From Calonectria ilicicola (lineage: Eukaryota > Ascomycota > Sordariomycetes > Hypocreales > Nectriaceae), in assembly GCA_020809705.1 (NCBI GenBank), contig CP085828.1, forward strand, positions 3,100,001 to 3,164,000: a stretch of 64,000 nucleotides of DNA. The letters run 5' to 3'. The position numbers and the translations under genes were made by a program. Positions 10,171 through 21,535 of this stretch are shown here, in pieces. Under the pieces are notes generated by a model. It had not been told where the DNA came from. It saw nothing but the letters and a program-made list of their open reading frames with translations, and ran no database searches. Each line of letters begins with the position of its first letter. Positions within the stretch are counted from its first letter, which is position 1.

Positions 10171-11190
10171 TTATAGAGCACCTAGCTCCTTGAGCTTGCT
10201 CACCAGACCACCAACATCCTCGACCTTACCACCACCCTGTCGGGTTGGGGGCTCTGCAAAGCTTCTGTTAGCCATTTTCCATACCAAAAACTGGACCTGG
10301 AGCTGAAATTTTGACCCCCTCTTCATCGAGTGATGTTATAGGAGAAAAGATGTCGAGCATGCGCAAGTCAAAACAACATGGGGAGCTTTGAAACTTACCC
10401 GTCACCTTGAGCACCTTGAGTCGCTTCTGGTTCTCTACACCGAAGTCGGATAGCTTCAGCTTGTCCAGCTTCTTCTTCTTGGCCTTCATAATGTTGGGCA
10501 GGCTCGCATAGCGGGGCTCGTTGAGTCGCAAGTCGGTCGTGATAATGAGGGGCAGCTTGGCCTTGACCGTCTCAACACCACCGTCCACTTCCTTGATCAC
10601 TGTGACCTCGTCGTTGGGGCCGAATTCAACCTTGCTCGCCTGCGTCGCCTGGGGCCATCCTAGAAGACCGGCAAGCATCTGGCCAGTTTGGTTTGCGTCG
10701 TCGTCGATGCTCTGCTTGCCTAGCAGCACCAGGTTGCTCTTCTCCTTCTCCACAGCACTGGACAGCAGTTTGGCCACTGTCAGCGGCTCCAGGTCGTCGC
10801 CCTCCTTCACCTCAACATGGATACCTCGGTCGGCACCCATTGCCATCGCCGTTCGGAGCACATCTTGCGCCTTGGCGGGGCCGGCAGAGATGACGCAGAT
10901 ATCCTCAACGCCGCCGGGCGCGCGCTTCTTCTCTCGAATGCGCACTGATTCTTCGACCGATAGCTCGTCAAAGGGGTTCATCGAATGCTTGACGCCGGCT
11001 GTCTCAACGCCGGTCTGCGCTTTGTTGACTCGAGGCTTGACCTAAAGATTTCGCCAAACAGGCATTATGTTAGCTCACCACTACCATTTTCCCTTCTGCT
11101 CAATGGCTTGCGGTTTTAAAACCTCTGGGACGTTCGTACAGCATAGTCGATAACCCGCTTCACGGGTACAAGAATCCGTAGTGCCGACAT
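10171..11190 (-). CDS. Electron transfer flavoprotein beta subunit
   Basis: Predicted 258 aa from three exons: 11190-11140, 11041-10399 and 10253-10171. The short first exon encodes [17 protein letters not shown], the usual ETF-beta N-terminus. Exon 2 continues with [16 protein letters not shown] and [20 protein letters not shown], the family signature. Conserved nucleotide-binding segments ([41 protein letters not shown]) follow. The recognition loop reads [11 protein letters not shown], the lysine-rich segment that contacts partner dehydrogenases. The last exon supplies [17 protein letters not shown] and the end LKELGAL. ETF is a mitochondrial matrix FAD/AMP heterodimer that carries electrons from acyl-CoA and amino-acid dehydrogenases to ETF-ubiquinone oxidoreductase. 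No classic presequence is visible, as in other ETF-beta proteins. The alpha subunit is not in the window. Confidence 0.95.
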
Positions 11191-11873
11191 GGTGATGGTT
11201 GTTGTTCAATGGATGGCAAGAGGTGGCTACGGAGGGGGAGTTAAGAGGCCGGCCGTCATGGGCAAAGCTCGGTGCGGTACCGGCTAGGCCCGGCTCGGCC
11301 CTCGGCGTAGCTCCCCCCACGTGACGCTCTCGGGATCCTCAGCCCGTGTGCGATTTCGCTCCGAGCTGCCATTTGCGAGCGGGCTATCAGATGCAAAGCC
11401 GAGAAAGACCAAGCGACGACACGGCGATTGGAATTCCGCCGAACTCAACTTTTCCCATGATGGCATAGCTAGTCGGGCTCTGAGCATGCTGCGCTCTCTG
11501 TTGCACTGATAGTAAGCATTTATGAGTTCTGTCAGTCTTCTTTGTACTGCTTTTCTTTTTCTTTTTTTGCATGGGACAAAAAATTGTGAAGTTATCCGCG
11601 CGGTTGTTTGTTGAATAGCCGACTTGGCCCCCGGCGCCACGACCCAAAAATGCCGAGCTTGGTCACCATCACTTAACTTGGCACAGGTACTTCAAGTTAG
11701 TAAGAACGGGATATCCATGCTAGTATTACTAGAGCGGGAGAGGTACAACATCATCTAGATCGTAACATTCCCACTCCCCATCAAACACGCCTATACTCCA
11801 ATTCTCCAACTCCTACATATGGCACTCATCTATGCACCTCCCTCCCTCTCACTCACTCACACACACTCTCTCT
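11191..11873. other. Spacer between ArfGAP 3' end and ETF beta promoter
   Basis: This holds the promoter/leader of the ETF beta gene (minus strand, adjacent to 11190) and the 3' flank of the ArfGAP gene. Short open frames cross it but none is family-like. TC-rich stretches at 11540-11575 and 11835-11880 may be UTR or terminator sequence. Confidence 0.5.
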
Positions 11874-13105
11874 TCACCAGTCATCCCACTCATCATTCTT
11901 TTTCGGGGCCGGAGCGGAGGTCTTGCTCCTGCCCATGCCCATGGCGCTCGTACCGATAGAGTTGTTGGGGGGTTGTCGTTGATCTGCAAGGTTGGAGAAA
12001 TCATCCCAGAAGCCCTTCTTGGTTTCATCCATTGGTGCCTCCCTTCGGTGACCATCTGGGCCTTCCACAAATCGGTTGAATCCTTCTTGGGCATTCTTGC
12101 CAGCTAGCTGGGCTTGCTTTGCAAACGAAGCAGCCGTGAGCTGAGCTTGTTTGGCAAAGTCTCCCTCGGTAAGCTATGTGACAAGACAATGTTAGCGCGA
12201 ACGCAGCGAAAGTAGTAACGGATGCAATTTCATACCTGCTTGGCAGTGGGCTGAATGTATCCGTCATTGACATTCTTAGCTGTCTTGGACACAGTGGATG
12301 TGAACCAACCGAATCCCTTGGTCAAAGCAGCCACGGGGTCCTTTTGCATGTCGTCAAAGTTTGGTAGGGCGCTCTGGTTGGATTGACTGGGCGCTGGTGT
12401 GTTTCCGAACCCAGCATATTTGCCTCCTTGGCTTGGTGGGATATGGTCAGGCCTCGAAGCATTATCCGCGCCCAATTTGGCAAAGTAGCGATCGTCCACC
12501 TTGGCCTTGCCAGTCTGTGTAGGGCTCTTGGCTGTGCCGCTTAGGGGCGTTGCTGTCCGCGAAGCCGGCTTTGCGGACGAGGCCGTGGCAGGCTTCTTCT
12601 CGCCTGGGACGTATTCCCGACCCTCGACCTTGCAGCTGAGCCTCTCCTTCCACTCCTCGCCAACCTCGCCACTGTAGCGCTCCTGGATAGTTGAGTCCCC
12701 CCAAGTAATGCCCATCATCTTTGTGGCCTCGTGCGATTCGAAGAATTTTCGCCAGTTTTCGTTTCCGCCTAGTCGCATTCGCTCAATCTCGCTCGCTTTG
12801 AATGCGTCCATGGAGATGCTGCGGACGAAGGAGATGTGGACTCCGAGACCTCGGTGAACGCCGGCACACTCGAGGCAGATGAAGATGCCAAACTTGGGCG
12901 ACGCCCATTGCGGGGAGGCGGCATCGCAGTCGCAGCACGAATTGTTCTTGGACTCCTTTTGGAGCGCGGCCAGCTATATGTCGTACGGAGTCAGCACGTG
13001 CGGCCACATCCAGGGGGAAAGGGCCGTTGGCAGCGCAGTCGGTTCGGGCGGACGCACCTTGGACCGTGTCTCGGGGTCGACCTCCCACATGGCCTTGGAA
13101 GCCAT
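11874..13105 (-). CDS. ADP-ribosylation factor GTPase-activating protein (Gcs1/ArfGAP1 type)
   Basis: Predicted 361 aa from three exons: 13105-13058, 12973-12236 and 12173-11874. All junctions are phase 0. The ArfGAP zinc finger is complete: Cys29-x2-Cys32-x16-Cys49-x2-Cys52, with the catalytic arginine at Arg57 in GVHRGLG. It continues [14 protein letters not shown] and [11 protein letters not shown], the usual GAP core. The middle is low-complexity Ser/Ala/Pro/Lys-rich. The C-terminal third has helical repeats ([21 protein letters not shown]) that could form amphipathic lipid-packing helices, then two acidic tryptophan motifs, GFWDDF and the terminal DEWDDW. In ArfGAP1 such W-x-W/F motifs bind coatomer. 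The family role is GTP hydrolysis on Arf1 at the Golgi, with COPI vesicle traffic. The yeast Gcs1 protein is of similar length. Confidence 0.93.
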
Positions 13106-14078
13106 GGCGACGTGATTAATGCGATCAAGAGTCTAGGAATGGGCGACGGCTTGTCGATGTTGTGCAGTAGATGCCCAGTTGGCGTTGCGATAATGTGCAG
13201 GGAGACATCCAACTAAAGGTTCCCCCATGTCCTGTGCTCGTGGACCTGGTAAGGGGTCGGCGGGGCAATGGGGCAACTCCCGCTAGAACGACAGCCAAGA
13301 CGGCGGCCCTCATTCTAGCCATAGGGCACACACACGCTGCTTGTCTCACTTCCCAGTTCGCACGTGACAACCAACTCTTACGCTACACTGGGGTTCACAC
13401 CTGCAGAACACTCTGTTCTCCATTCTCCACGCCTTGCTTGTCTCTCCAAGAAAAGCAAATACATGTTGCGTGATGGCCATGACATGGCGTCACTTGTGGG
13501 GACACCGTTTCTTCACTATTCCAAGTTTGATTGATTGTTGAGGGGTAGTCACGATACTCGGCAAATTACACACACTACTTAACGACACAAATAGCGGCAT
13601 TTCATAAACAAATAGCATCTCGTTCAAACACATCGTCACATTATAACAGCCCGTAGGCGACTACTAGTTGCATCAAAACCGCCCACCATAACGATTTGCG
13701 CCAACTTTTCTCTTCCCCAGCCGCCTCCGGCATAAGCTATTGTACAACCCAGCAGAGGGTGATGGAGAAAAGGGAAGATACAAATACAACGAAAAGGGGC
13801 TTTGCGAAATTTTTTTGGTCCCAATTATGGATATTATGTTGTCAAGAGAGAAAAAGTCAAAAGGCTGTCAATAAACACCATCCCGAGATCTAAAGAAAGT
13901 CCCAACAACTGCTGGTTATGTCTCCCGCCCAGGTAAGGTGTAACGCCTCATGTCTTCTGATTCGTGTCGCGAGAAATCTACCGTAAGAGAAATCGTCGAA
14001 ATCGCATGCCATATCGTAACTGTGTTCATTGAGACTGGATTTAGATCCATGTCTCTAAAAACTTGCCAGCCTAAAAAT
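13106..14078. other. Spacer between two minus-strand genes
   Basis: The ArfGAP promoter lies next to 13106, and the 3' UTR of the RRM gene lies towards 14078. No additional gene is supported. A few open frames of 60-120 codons are antisense or low-complexity. Confidence 0.5.
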
Positions 14079-15688
14079 TTAGGCGGAAGCGGCGGGAGCA
14101 GCAGCAGTAGCCTCAGCAGCAGGGGCCTCGGTGGTCTCGGTGGCGGCCGCGGCAGTCTCCTGCTGACCATTGGTGGCCTCGCCCTCAGGCTGGTTGGCCT
14201 CCTCGTCGGTCTTGTCAGGGCTGTCAATAGCGACCTTGACCGCAATCTCACGGCCCTCGATCTCCTTGCCATTCATCTCAGTAACGGCCTTCTGCTGCTG
14301 CTCCTCGGAAGCAAGGGTGACGAAGCCGAAGCCACGACCCTTGCGAGCCTCACCCCGAGCCTGGAGCTTCTTGATCATAAATCGAGGGATAGGTCGGAGG
14401 GCAATCTTGGCGGAGGAAGGCTCATAGGGTTTGAAGAGCTCAATAAGCTGGTGTGATTCGTTAGCAGAGTGCTCATTGGGGCTGGGGATGTAAGGGAGTA
14501 CGCACCTTCTCCTCGGTCAGGTCGTAAGGGAGGTTGGCGACCATGACCTTAGTCTTGGAAGGAATTCCATCAGCGGGAGGACCACGCTCACGGCGCTCGC
14601 GCTGGGGACGAGCCTGAGTCTTTGACTTGGTGGCCTCGTCAGTGGTGTTCTTGTTTGTGATGTCTGTCAAAGGCTGAACCTCAGTGGTGGCTGGCGCAGT
14701 GGCGGCAGCAGCAGCATCGTCGGTAGCAGCAGCAGGGGCCTCAGCGGCTTCGCCCTCCTTCTTCTCAGTGGCACCGTCCTAATATCCTCCCATTAGTTTC
14801 ATCGTAACAATATGATACGCAGAAATTACTCACAGCTCGGCCACCGCGACCAGCACGGCCACCACGGCCACGGCCACGACCACGACCGCGGCCGGAGGGT
14901 CGTCGGCGAGAGCCCTCAGCACCTGAACCCTCACCGTTGGTACCCTCAGTCTTCTCACCAGCAGGCTCCGGCTTGCGGGCGAGCTGAACCGAGACCTTAC
15001 GCTCGAGAATCTCCTTGCCCGAGAGCTCGGCGATGGCGCGCTCAGCCTCAGAGGGGGTAGAAAGGTCGACAAAGGCGTAACCAACAGGGCGGTCGGTACG
15101 GGGGTTCTTTGGGATCGAGACAGACTCACTACATGGAAACTGCGGTCAGTACAGGATTCTTGCTAGGATGTGTTGCTAACAGTGCGGAGGCGCAACAGGG
15201 CGGTCAGCGCCGTATAGGTGGGCCATGCACAAGCAAGGTGGTAACCAAAATTGTGCACTTGGTCCCGTAAGCTTTGTTGAACCCGGCTGCGACCCATGAA
15301 ATACCCTGGCCATACATATTCCTTAGATATATCGGCAGGGAAAGGCTCAACTACTGGTGTAGTCAAGACACGTGTCTCTAGCCACGAAGGCAGGAGCGGT
15401 CGACGACAATGCCGATACATAGGCAGCAGCCGGCATGGCAAGCATAGATGTGATGAAGATGAGTACTTACACAAGATAGCTCTTGAAGAAGTCCTTCAAC
15501 TCCCCCTCAGTTGTCGCATAGGCCAAGTTGCCGATGTAGAGACGGCGGCCTTCAGCAGCGCTAGCAGAGGCGGCCTCGTTGGCGGCCGTCTTGTCATCGG
15601 CAGGCTTGCTGATGGAGGTATTGCTCAGAGTGTTTGCGACGTCATTAACGGCAGCATCCAGGTTGTTGTTGGTGTTGGCGGCAGACAT
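14079..15688 (-). CDS. Two-RRM RNA-binding protein with central RGG region
   Basis: Predicted 384 aa from four exons: 15688-15471, 15128-14834, 14778-14506 and 14447-14079. RRM1 (about 48-130) has RNP2 LYIGNL and RNP1 VGYAFVDL. A glycine/arginine segment (GRGRGRGRGGRAGRGG) follows, then an alanine/glutamate-rich linker. RRM2 has RNP2 VMVANL and RNP1 GRGFGFVTL, with a longer loop between. The tail is Ala/Thr/Glu-rich. The architecture resembles fission-yeast Rnp24-type proteins, so binding of pre-rRNA or mRNA is a reasonable inference, but the target is unknown. The first intron is 342 nt, clearly longer than others in this gene, and splits RRM1 just after its first helix (ELKDFFKSYLV/ESVSIP). 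Intron phases are 2, 0 and 0. Confidence 0.9.
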
Positions 15689-18079
15689 GGTGGTGGTTGG
15701 CGTGGATGATGGAAGTGGTGATTAGGTTGAGTATGACGTTTCGAACTTGGACCTATAAAGGAACGTTCGATGGCGAGGGATGCAAGTTCGTCTAGTTGAA
15801 CTCTGGTGCAATAAGGAGGAGTTTGATCAGGGTAGCTTCGTGCCCTAGAAACAGGTTTGAATTAGACAGACGGCGGTGCGTTGCGCGGAGACACAAGTGA
15901 CTGGAGGTTGTGATGGAGGAGAAAGGGAGAGACAGGAGTCGCGCGAATCTGAAATATTTTTTCGCCTTTGCCTTTGGGGGGAGGAGGAAGGGGGCGTGTG
16001 TCGGCCTGGCCTGGTCAGTAAGGGGGCGTGAATGACTGCAAGGTGTGAGTAAGTGGGAAGGTGGCCAGGGCTAGGGGTAAGGCAAGGCGCGACCGGTGGA
16101 GGATAGAAGGTCGACGATACACAGAGAGTACCTGGCCGATCTGTGAGAGGAATGTGGGCAGCCAAGGTACCATGACTCATATAACCAAGTAGAAGGTACC
16201 TGCCTAAGCTCCCCAGGAGCTTTGTTGTGGATTCTCCCGCTGTTTGGTCCTGCCGTGTCTGAGCTGTGTTGGGCTGGCCAGGGAGCTTGTTTTCCCACAG
16301 CTGCTGCCCTGTGCTGAATCCGGGATGCGCTGGCTTATTTTAACGAGTCTAATCGGCGGCGAGAGCCACGGCCCCGACTGATCAAATGTGTATTGTGCAA
16401 AGCCGACGTGCGGTGGTATGGGAATTTCGCAGTTCATGTAGGTATTAGGGCCAGGAGTCAGAAGTGTGGGTGTGCGGGCCGGATGTGCGTGCTGTGCGGT
16501 GCTTGTGCAGTGCGTGTCTGTTGGCTAATAGGCACAGTACAGTACAGTTTGTACATAAGGATCGGTGTAAGGTATTCACGAGAATGGATGTGTGCCCCAA
16601 AGTGCCTGCACCCACACGCACCTGCACAAGTTGCGTGTCGAGGGATCAGGGAGGAGGATGTCTGGATGCTGACTGGGGAAGGCACGTCATACATGGTACC
16701 TGCTTGTCACTCACTTGTCGCCTTGCACCTCCCATCTGGAATGCTGCTTCCTTACTCCAAAGTGGCCTCTGACTCGTGATAGGACGGGGGGCAAAGCATG
16801 GTCACATTCTACAGTCTGGCACTGTCATTTTCAACTATGACTGGTCTTTTTTTATTCCCTCGATGCCTTGGGTAGAGATGGCGACCCAAAGTCCAGTGAT
16901 TTGGCAGTCCGTTCTGTCGGGTTTATTCTTGGGTTAGATTCCTGAGGTAGCAACAAACTACCCACTCGTTTATCCCTACATGAGGGGTGCGGCTGGGAAT
17001 GGCGCCAAGAGGCAGAGGGCGCATCGGCGTGTGTCACTGGCCGCTGAGAGGGATCACGACATCTGATGTCGACAGCCGGCGCGCAGGAGCCTGGCAAGCA
17101 TCCGCGAGTCCGGAGCGCAATTTGCCAGCAGGCAGGCCTGGGCATTGCTTGATTTGTGTTCATATTGCTTGCTGTCCCTGAGGCCAGAGCATGGCCGTCA
17201 CCGCATCGTCCGTCCATTTCGGAGCGACTGGGGTCCAAATGCCAGCGAAGCATTAACCCCTTGAATTCATGTTGCTCGATCGATCGGCTTGTCCGCAACG
17301 AGCCAGTGGACCGCCCTCCCCCTCGGGCGCTCGCTTGCTATACCTTGCTGCGTCAACGACACCGACAATCACCACGCCAGGCAGCGTCCCTACCCTTACT
17401 GGAGGCGGGTTAGCTCCAGGAACACCGAACAACAACGAACGGACCAGATATCTTTTAGGCCTTTTCCGTCATCATCACCTGGTTTCGCTGCAACGGGGCG
17501 GTCAAGCAACAAAACATAACCCTGCACGCGCTTGAACCCCCGAAATTGCTCGTTGCCTGGGATAATTTCCTGACTGCTGAACTCTCGACCCCTGCCTTGC
17601 ATTGACATCCTACTCTCGAGGAGGAGGCAGGACGGACCAGTCCTGGTCGTATGGGATGGACACTCATCTCCTGTGTGGGATTGGTCGCTGAACCTCATTA
17701 ATTATGAATCAGTGTCCGGATATCCTCCGGAACCCGATATAGCTGATGGGATTTTAGAGGGAAAAAAAGGGGGGTTTGTCTGTCTTCCTTTAGTGCTCAT
17801 CAACGCCTTGCCTTGCCACCAATCGATAGGCCTTCCAGCCTAGAGGAGGCCGACCAGCATCAAGGCCCCGGACAACAGCAGTGCTCCACATGTCCACCTT
17901 CTAGAAGTCTCCCCGACCCCTCTCAGCGTCAGTGCACCCAAGTGCCCCCCAGTTGGCACTGCATCTTGTGCCGGCCCAGCCCTAGTCGCCGAAAACCCGG
18001 TAAACATGTGTGGCGTCAGCCCGTAACTCGGTATTGTAAATATGGCTCTGTTGGTTCGGGAGATGGAAAATGCAGCCAA
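15689..18079. other. Intergenic region, no gene seen
   Basis: About 2.4 kb. The part adjoining 15689 is the promoter/leader of the minus-strand RRM gene and contains several GGTACC/GGTAC elements around 16168-16200 (others near 16697). The rest is relatively GC-rich with only short open frames in all six readings, none resembling a known protein. No RNA gene or transposon was recognised. Confidence 0.5.
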
Positions 18080-18628
18080 TTAATTCAGCCATCGCCCATC
18101 AACAGCAGAGAGAGCATTCAATTTGGCCATACCATAGAGCAGCCTTGGAGCCGACGAAGGGAATAGAGCGCATGCCGCATAGCCCAAATCCGTCAGCGTG
18201 ATAAGAAGGCCAGCAATAGAATATGTATAAGTTATGCCAATAAGGAAAATTAGCTTTATGTTCAATACTAACACATAATTTTCTTCTTCCAGGTAGTTCC
18301 AGGTCGCCTCACTTCTGCTCATCGTGCTGTGTTTCATGTTTTCTGCCGTCTGTGTTCTCTGACCCGTTTTGGACGCTCTTCTTATGGTTGGCGTATCAGG
18401 GCTTGGCGCACCTGGACGAGTGCGCCACCAGAATTTGACTGACGATACACCTGGCCCAGGATTCGTCAAGCTACGCAATACTGATGCACAGATGCCGATG
18501 TAGGACATAGCCAAAAGAAGGCTATCCAAGATTGATAAGATGCAGATCAAATTGGGGCGACTTTCTTCCGACATCCCGCATTCGCTGTCAGTTGAAGCCC
18601 ACAGTTCGGCCTTCGGCTTTCGCGCCAC
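18080..18628 (-). CDS. Possible small membrane protein, unresolved
   Basis: An uninterrupted 182-codon frame; an internal start at MSEESRP would give about 165 aa. I do not recognise the family. Two hydrophobic segments are visible: LICILSILDSLLLAMSYIGI near the N-terminus, and LIFLIGITYTYSIAGLLITL in the second half. They are separated by a basic Ser/Thr-rich loop. The frame begins about 120 bp from the start of TAH18 on the other strand, so the two would share a divergent promoter. Against it: on the + strand at about 18263-18292 there is a good branch site (ACTAAC) and acceptor (TTCTTCCAG), which could instead belong to a 5'-leader intron of TAH18 transcribed through this region. Coding potential is uncertain. 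Confidence 0.3.
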   Translation of the reverse strand: MARKPKAELWASTDSECGMSEESRPNLICILSILDSLLLAMSYIGICASVLRSLTNPGPGVSSVKFWWRTRPGAPSPDTPTIRRASKTGQRTQTAENMKHSTMSRSEATWNYLEEENYVLVLNIKLIFLIGITYTYSIAGLLITLTDLGYAACALFPSSAPRLLYGMAKLNALSAVDGRWLN

Positions 18629-18748
18629 TGACAGGCGCTAATCTGGGCCCATCGCCTCAACTGCGATTTTTTAATGTGTCACTTGCAAATGCAGGCCCCG
18701 GCTCACCCCGCGTTGCCGTCTTAATCCTTGATCGACCATATTACCATA

Positions 18749-20722
18749 ATGGCTGTCCAGGATAGAACACTCCTCATTCTCTATGGCTCTGAGACTGGCA
18801 ACGCCCAGGACATGGCTGAGGAGCTTGGCAGGCTCTGCCAGCGACTTCATTTCACCAGCCATGTCCTTGAGCTGGATGCCGTTGACCTGGTTCGCTTCAT
18901 AAACTCGCCTGTTTATTCTAAGACGCCGGCCGCTAACATTCAGACTCTAGAATGCTCTCCTCCAACATGCGCTCGTCATCTTTGTAATATCCACGACTGG
19001 TCAGGGCGACATGCCCCATAATTCCCTCGTATTCTGGAAGAGACTTCTTCGAAAGAAGTTGCCCCCGGGTTGTCTGGCGACAGTCAAGTACACCACTTTT
19101 GGCCTTGGGGACAGCACTTATCTAAAGTACGTCTAAGATGATGACTGTTTTGTATGTCGTTTAACACAAAACTCCAGGTTTAACTGGGCAGCCCGCAAGC
19201 TCAACAGGCGCCTCGACCAATTAGGCGCTCAGACTTTCATTGATGGTTTCGAAGCAGATGAACAGTTTCCTGACGGGTGAGTGCCGCGATTATCCTATCA
19301 CGAGTACATCTAACAAGGGAATGAAGCATTGATGGGAGTTTTGTCCGTTGGTCTGAACGGCTTTATAAACACCTCCTCGAAAGCCATCCACCTCCCAATG
19401 GTCTCGAACCAATTCCAGATGAGACTATACTCCCACCACGATGGTCTCTAAAGGCTGCCTTCGACAACGTATCCTCTAATGGTGGACATGTCGAACCCAT
19501 CCTTTCAGGCCCACCGCCTGATCAGCTCCTCCCCATTACAAGTGGCTGGACTGCCACCTTGGCGGAGAACAAGAGAGTCACGCCTGAATCTCACTGGCAA
19601 GACGTCCGTCTTGTCTCGTTTGACATTCCAAGTCAGCAAGGACATACACTCCGGTGCAATCCTGGAGATTGTCTAACAATATACCCCAAAAACTTCCCGC
19701 AGGATGCCCAGAAGCTCATCACATTGATGGAATGGGATGACGTTGCTGATAAACCACTTGACCTCTCAACCTGTGGCCCTCTTCCCCCAAATCTCCATGC
19801 AAACTCCAATTCTACCTTGAGGGATATTCTGATTAACAACATCGACTTTACTGCCATTCCAAGGCGCTCGTTTCTCAAGAGCATGTCGTACTTTTCTACA
19901 AATCCAGACCACAAGGAACGATTGCTAGAGTTTACCATGACTGAATACATTGATGAGTATTTCGACTATGCCACCCGATCCCGCCGGTCAATCCTCGAGG
20001 TTCTTGAGGAATTCACTTCTGTAAAGATTCCGTTTGAGAGGGTCTTGGACATCTTTCCTTTGGTACGTGGTCGCGACTTTAGCATTGCCAACGGCGGCGA
20101 ACAACTCAACCACCCATCTCAAGAAGGGGTCACACGGGTTGATCTCCTCGTCGCTCTCGTCAAATACAAAACTATTCTCCGAAAACCTCGCGAGGGCCTC
20201 TGTTCCCGATATCTTGACAATCTCCCCGCGTCCTCCCGTCTCAGTGTCACCCACAAACCAGTCCTCACACCGATTCACGGACCTCAAAACGCTCAGCGCC
20301 CCCTCATTGCTATCGCAACCGGTACCGGCCTCGCTCCTATGCGAGCCCTTATTCATGAACGCCGCACTCACCCTTCCCCGGCCCCAACGCTCCTGTTTTT
20401 TGGCAACCGCAATCGCGATGCCGATTACTTCTTTCGTGAGGAGTGGGAAGCAGCAGCTAAAGAAGGAGGGCTCGATGCATTCCTTGCCTTTTCTCGTGAC
20501 CAGCGGACAAAGGTATATGTGCAGGATCTCTTGCGCCAAGAATCCCAGCGCCTTGAGGGATTGATGTTCCAAAACCCCATCTTCACTGTCTGTGGCGGCT
20601 CCACCAAAATGGCAGATGCGGCTAAGAGGGCAGTATTTGATCCATTTACAGAGAATGCCGAGGACCAGGATGAACGGAAGAGTATACTGTCTACCTTGAC
20701 ATGGTGGCAGGAGATTTGGTAG
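18749..20722 (+). CDS. TAH18: NADPH-dependent diflavin oxidoreductase (Tah18-type)
   Basis: Predicted 603 aa from four exons: 18749-18889, 18951-19126, 19178-19276 and 19327-20722. The family transfers electrons from NADPH through FAD and FMN to Dre2/anamorsin in the cytosolic Fe-S assembly machinery. The N-terminal flavodoxin domain has the FMN phosphate loop YGSETGNAQD and the STTGQGDMP and FGLGDSTY loops. The linker and FAD domain contain GRDFSIANG, the RxxS flavin motif. The NADPH domain has ATGTGLAPMRAL, FFGNRNRDADYFF and VYVQDLL, and the protein ends in tryptophan (WQEIW), as expected for flavin-stacking in this family. Introns are 50-61 nt with CTAAC-like branch sites. The ATG at 18749 starts the flavodoxin domain directly. 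Confidence 0.95.
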
Positions 20723-21535
20723 CCCATATTATAACTGGAAAGAAAAGTTAAACATTTAAACCAAAATTGCCAACGCCAGACACTCAGCCGGCCAGAGTGA
20801 GAATAAAAACTAATTCAAGCAGGAAATGCATTAGCATTCATATTCCTGGGCAATAGGAATCGGGAAGCAAAAACAAGACACACATCAGGTCTTCATGAGG
20901 ACGACCGAGTGAAATCAGGCATCATAAATTGCGAGAAGACAGACTTTCAGGTTATAGATCTCAACATATGATGTTATTTAACCCTGTATAGCCAGATCAT
21001 CAAGCCATGAAAGGAGCATCATGTTTTTCCAGTGCGACTTCATGAATGTAGCCGAGACCGCTGTCATTTCTTTCAGAATAGAGAAGCCCATGCACATGCA
21101 ATAGTGATTAAGGAAAATCATGATGGCACATCAGCTCAGTGATACAACCCTTAGTACAGAATGTTTTGGTTAGTCTGAGGAAGGCCGATTTCCTGTCACA
21201 ATATCACTCGCTTCTTCTTGGCCGTTTGCGCTTTTCAAAACCAATTTTCATGCTTTTTATTGGAAAATGTAAGCCGTTCGCTCATAAGGACTATTTCGAC
21301 TCCTTTAAAACAAAGTAAATACGTGTATGATCTGCCCAGTTAAACCCTCTAATTGATTGCAACAACTCGACACCATTCAAAACGAAAAGCCATGTGCTAT
21401 GATCACAATCCAGATTATGTCTCGTAGCAAACCATTACTCCTTATCCCAGGGGTATATGAAATTGTTAGATGTGGGGACGCTGGAACCGACCCCATGCAA
21501 ATTAAAAAAAAATGTCGTATATGGCAAATATGTCA
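20723..21535. other. Convergent AT-rich spacer
   Basis: The 0.8 kb between the converging TAH18 and aspartic-protease-like genes is AT-rich and holds only their presumed 3' UTRs. No gene is supported. Confidence 0.55.
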
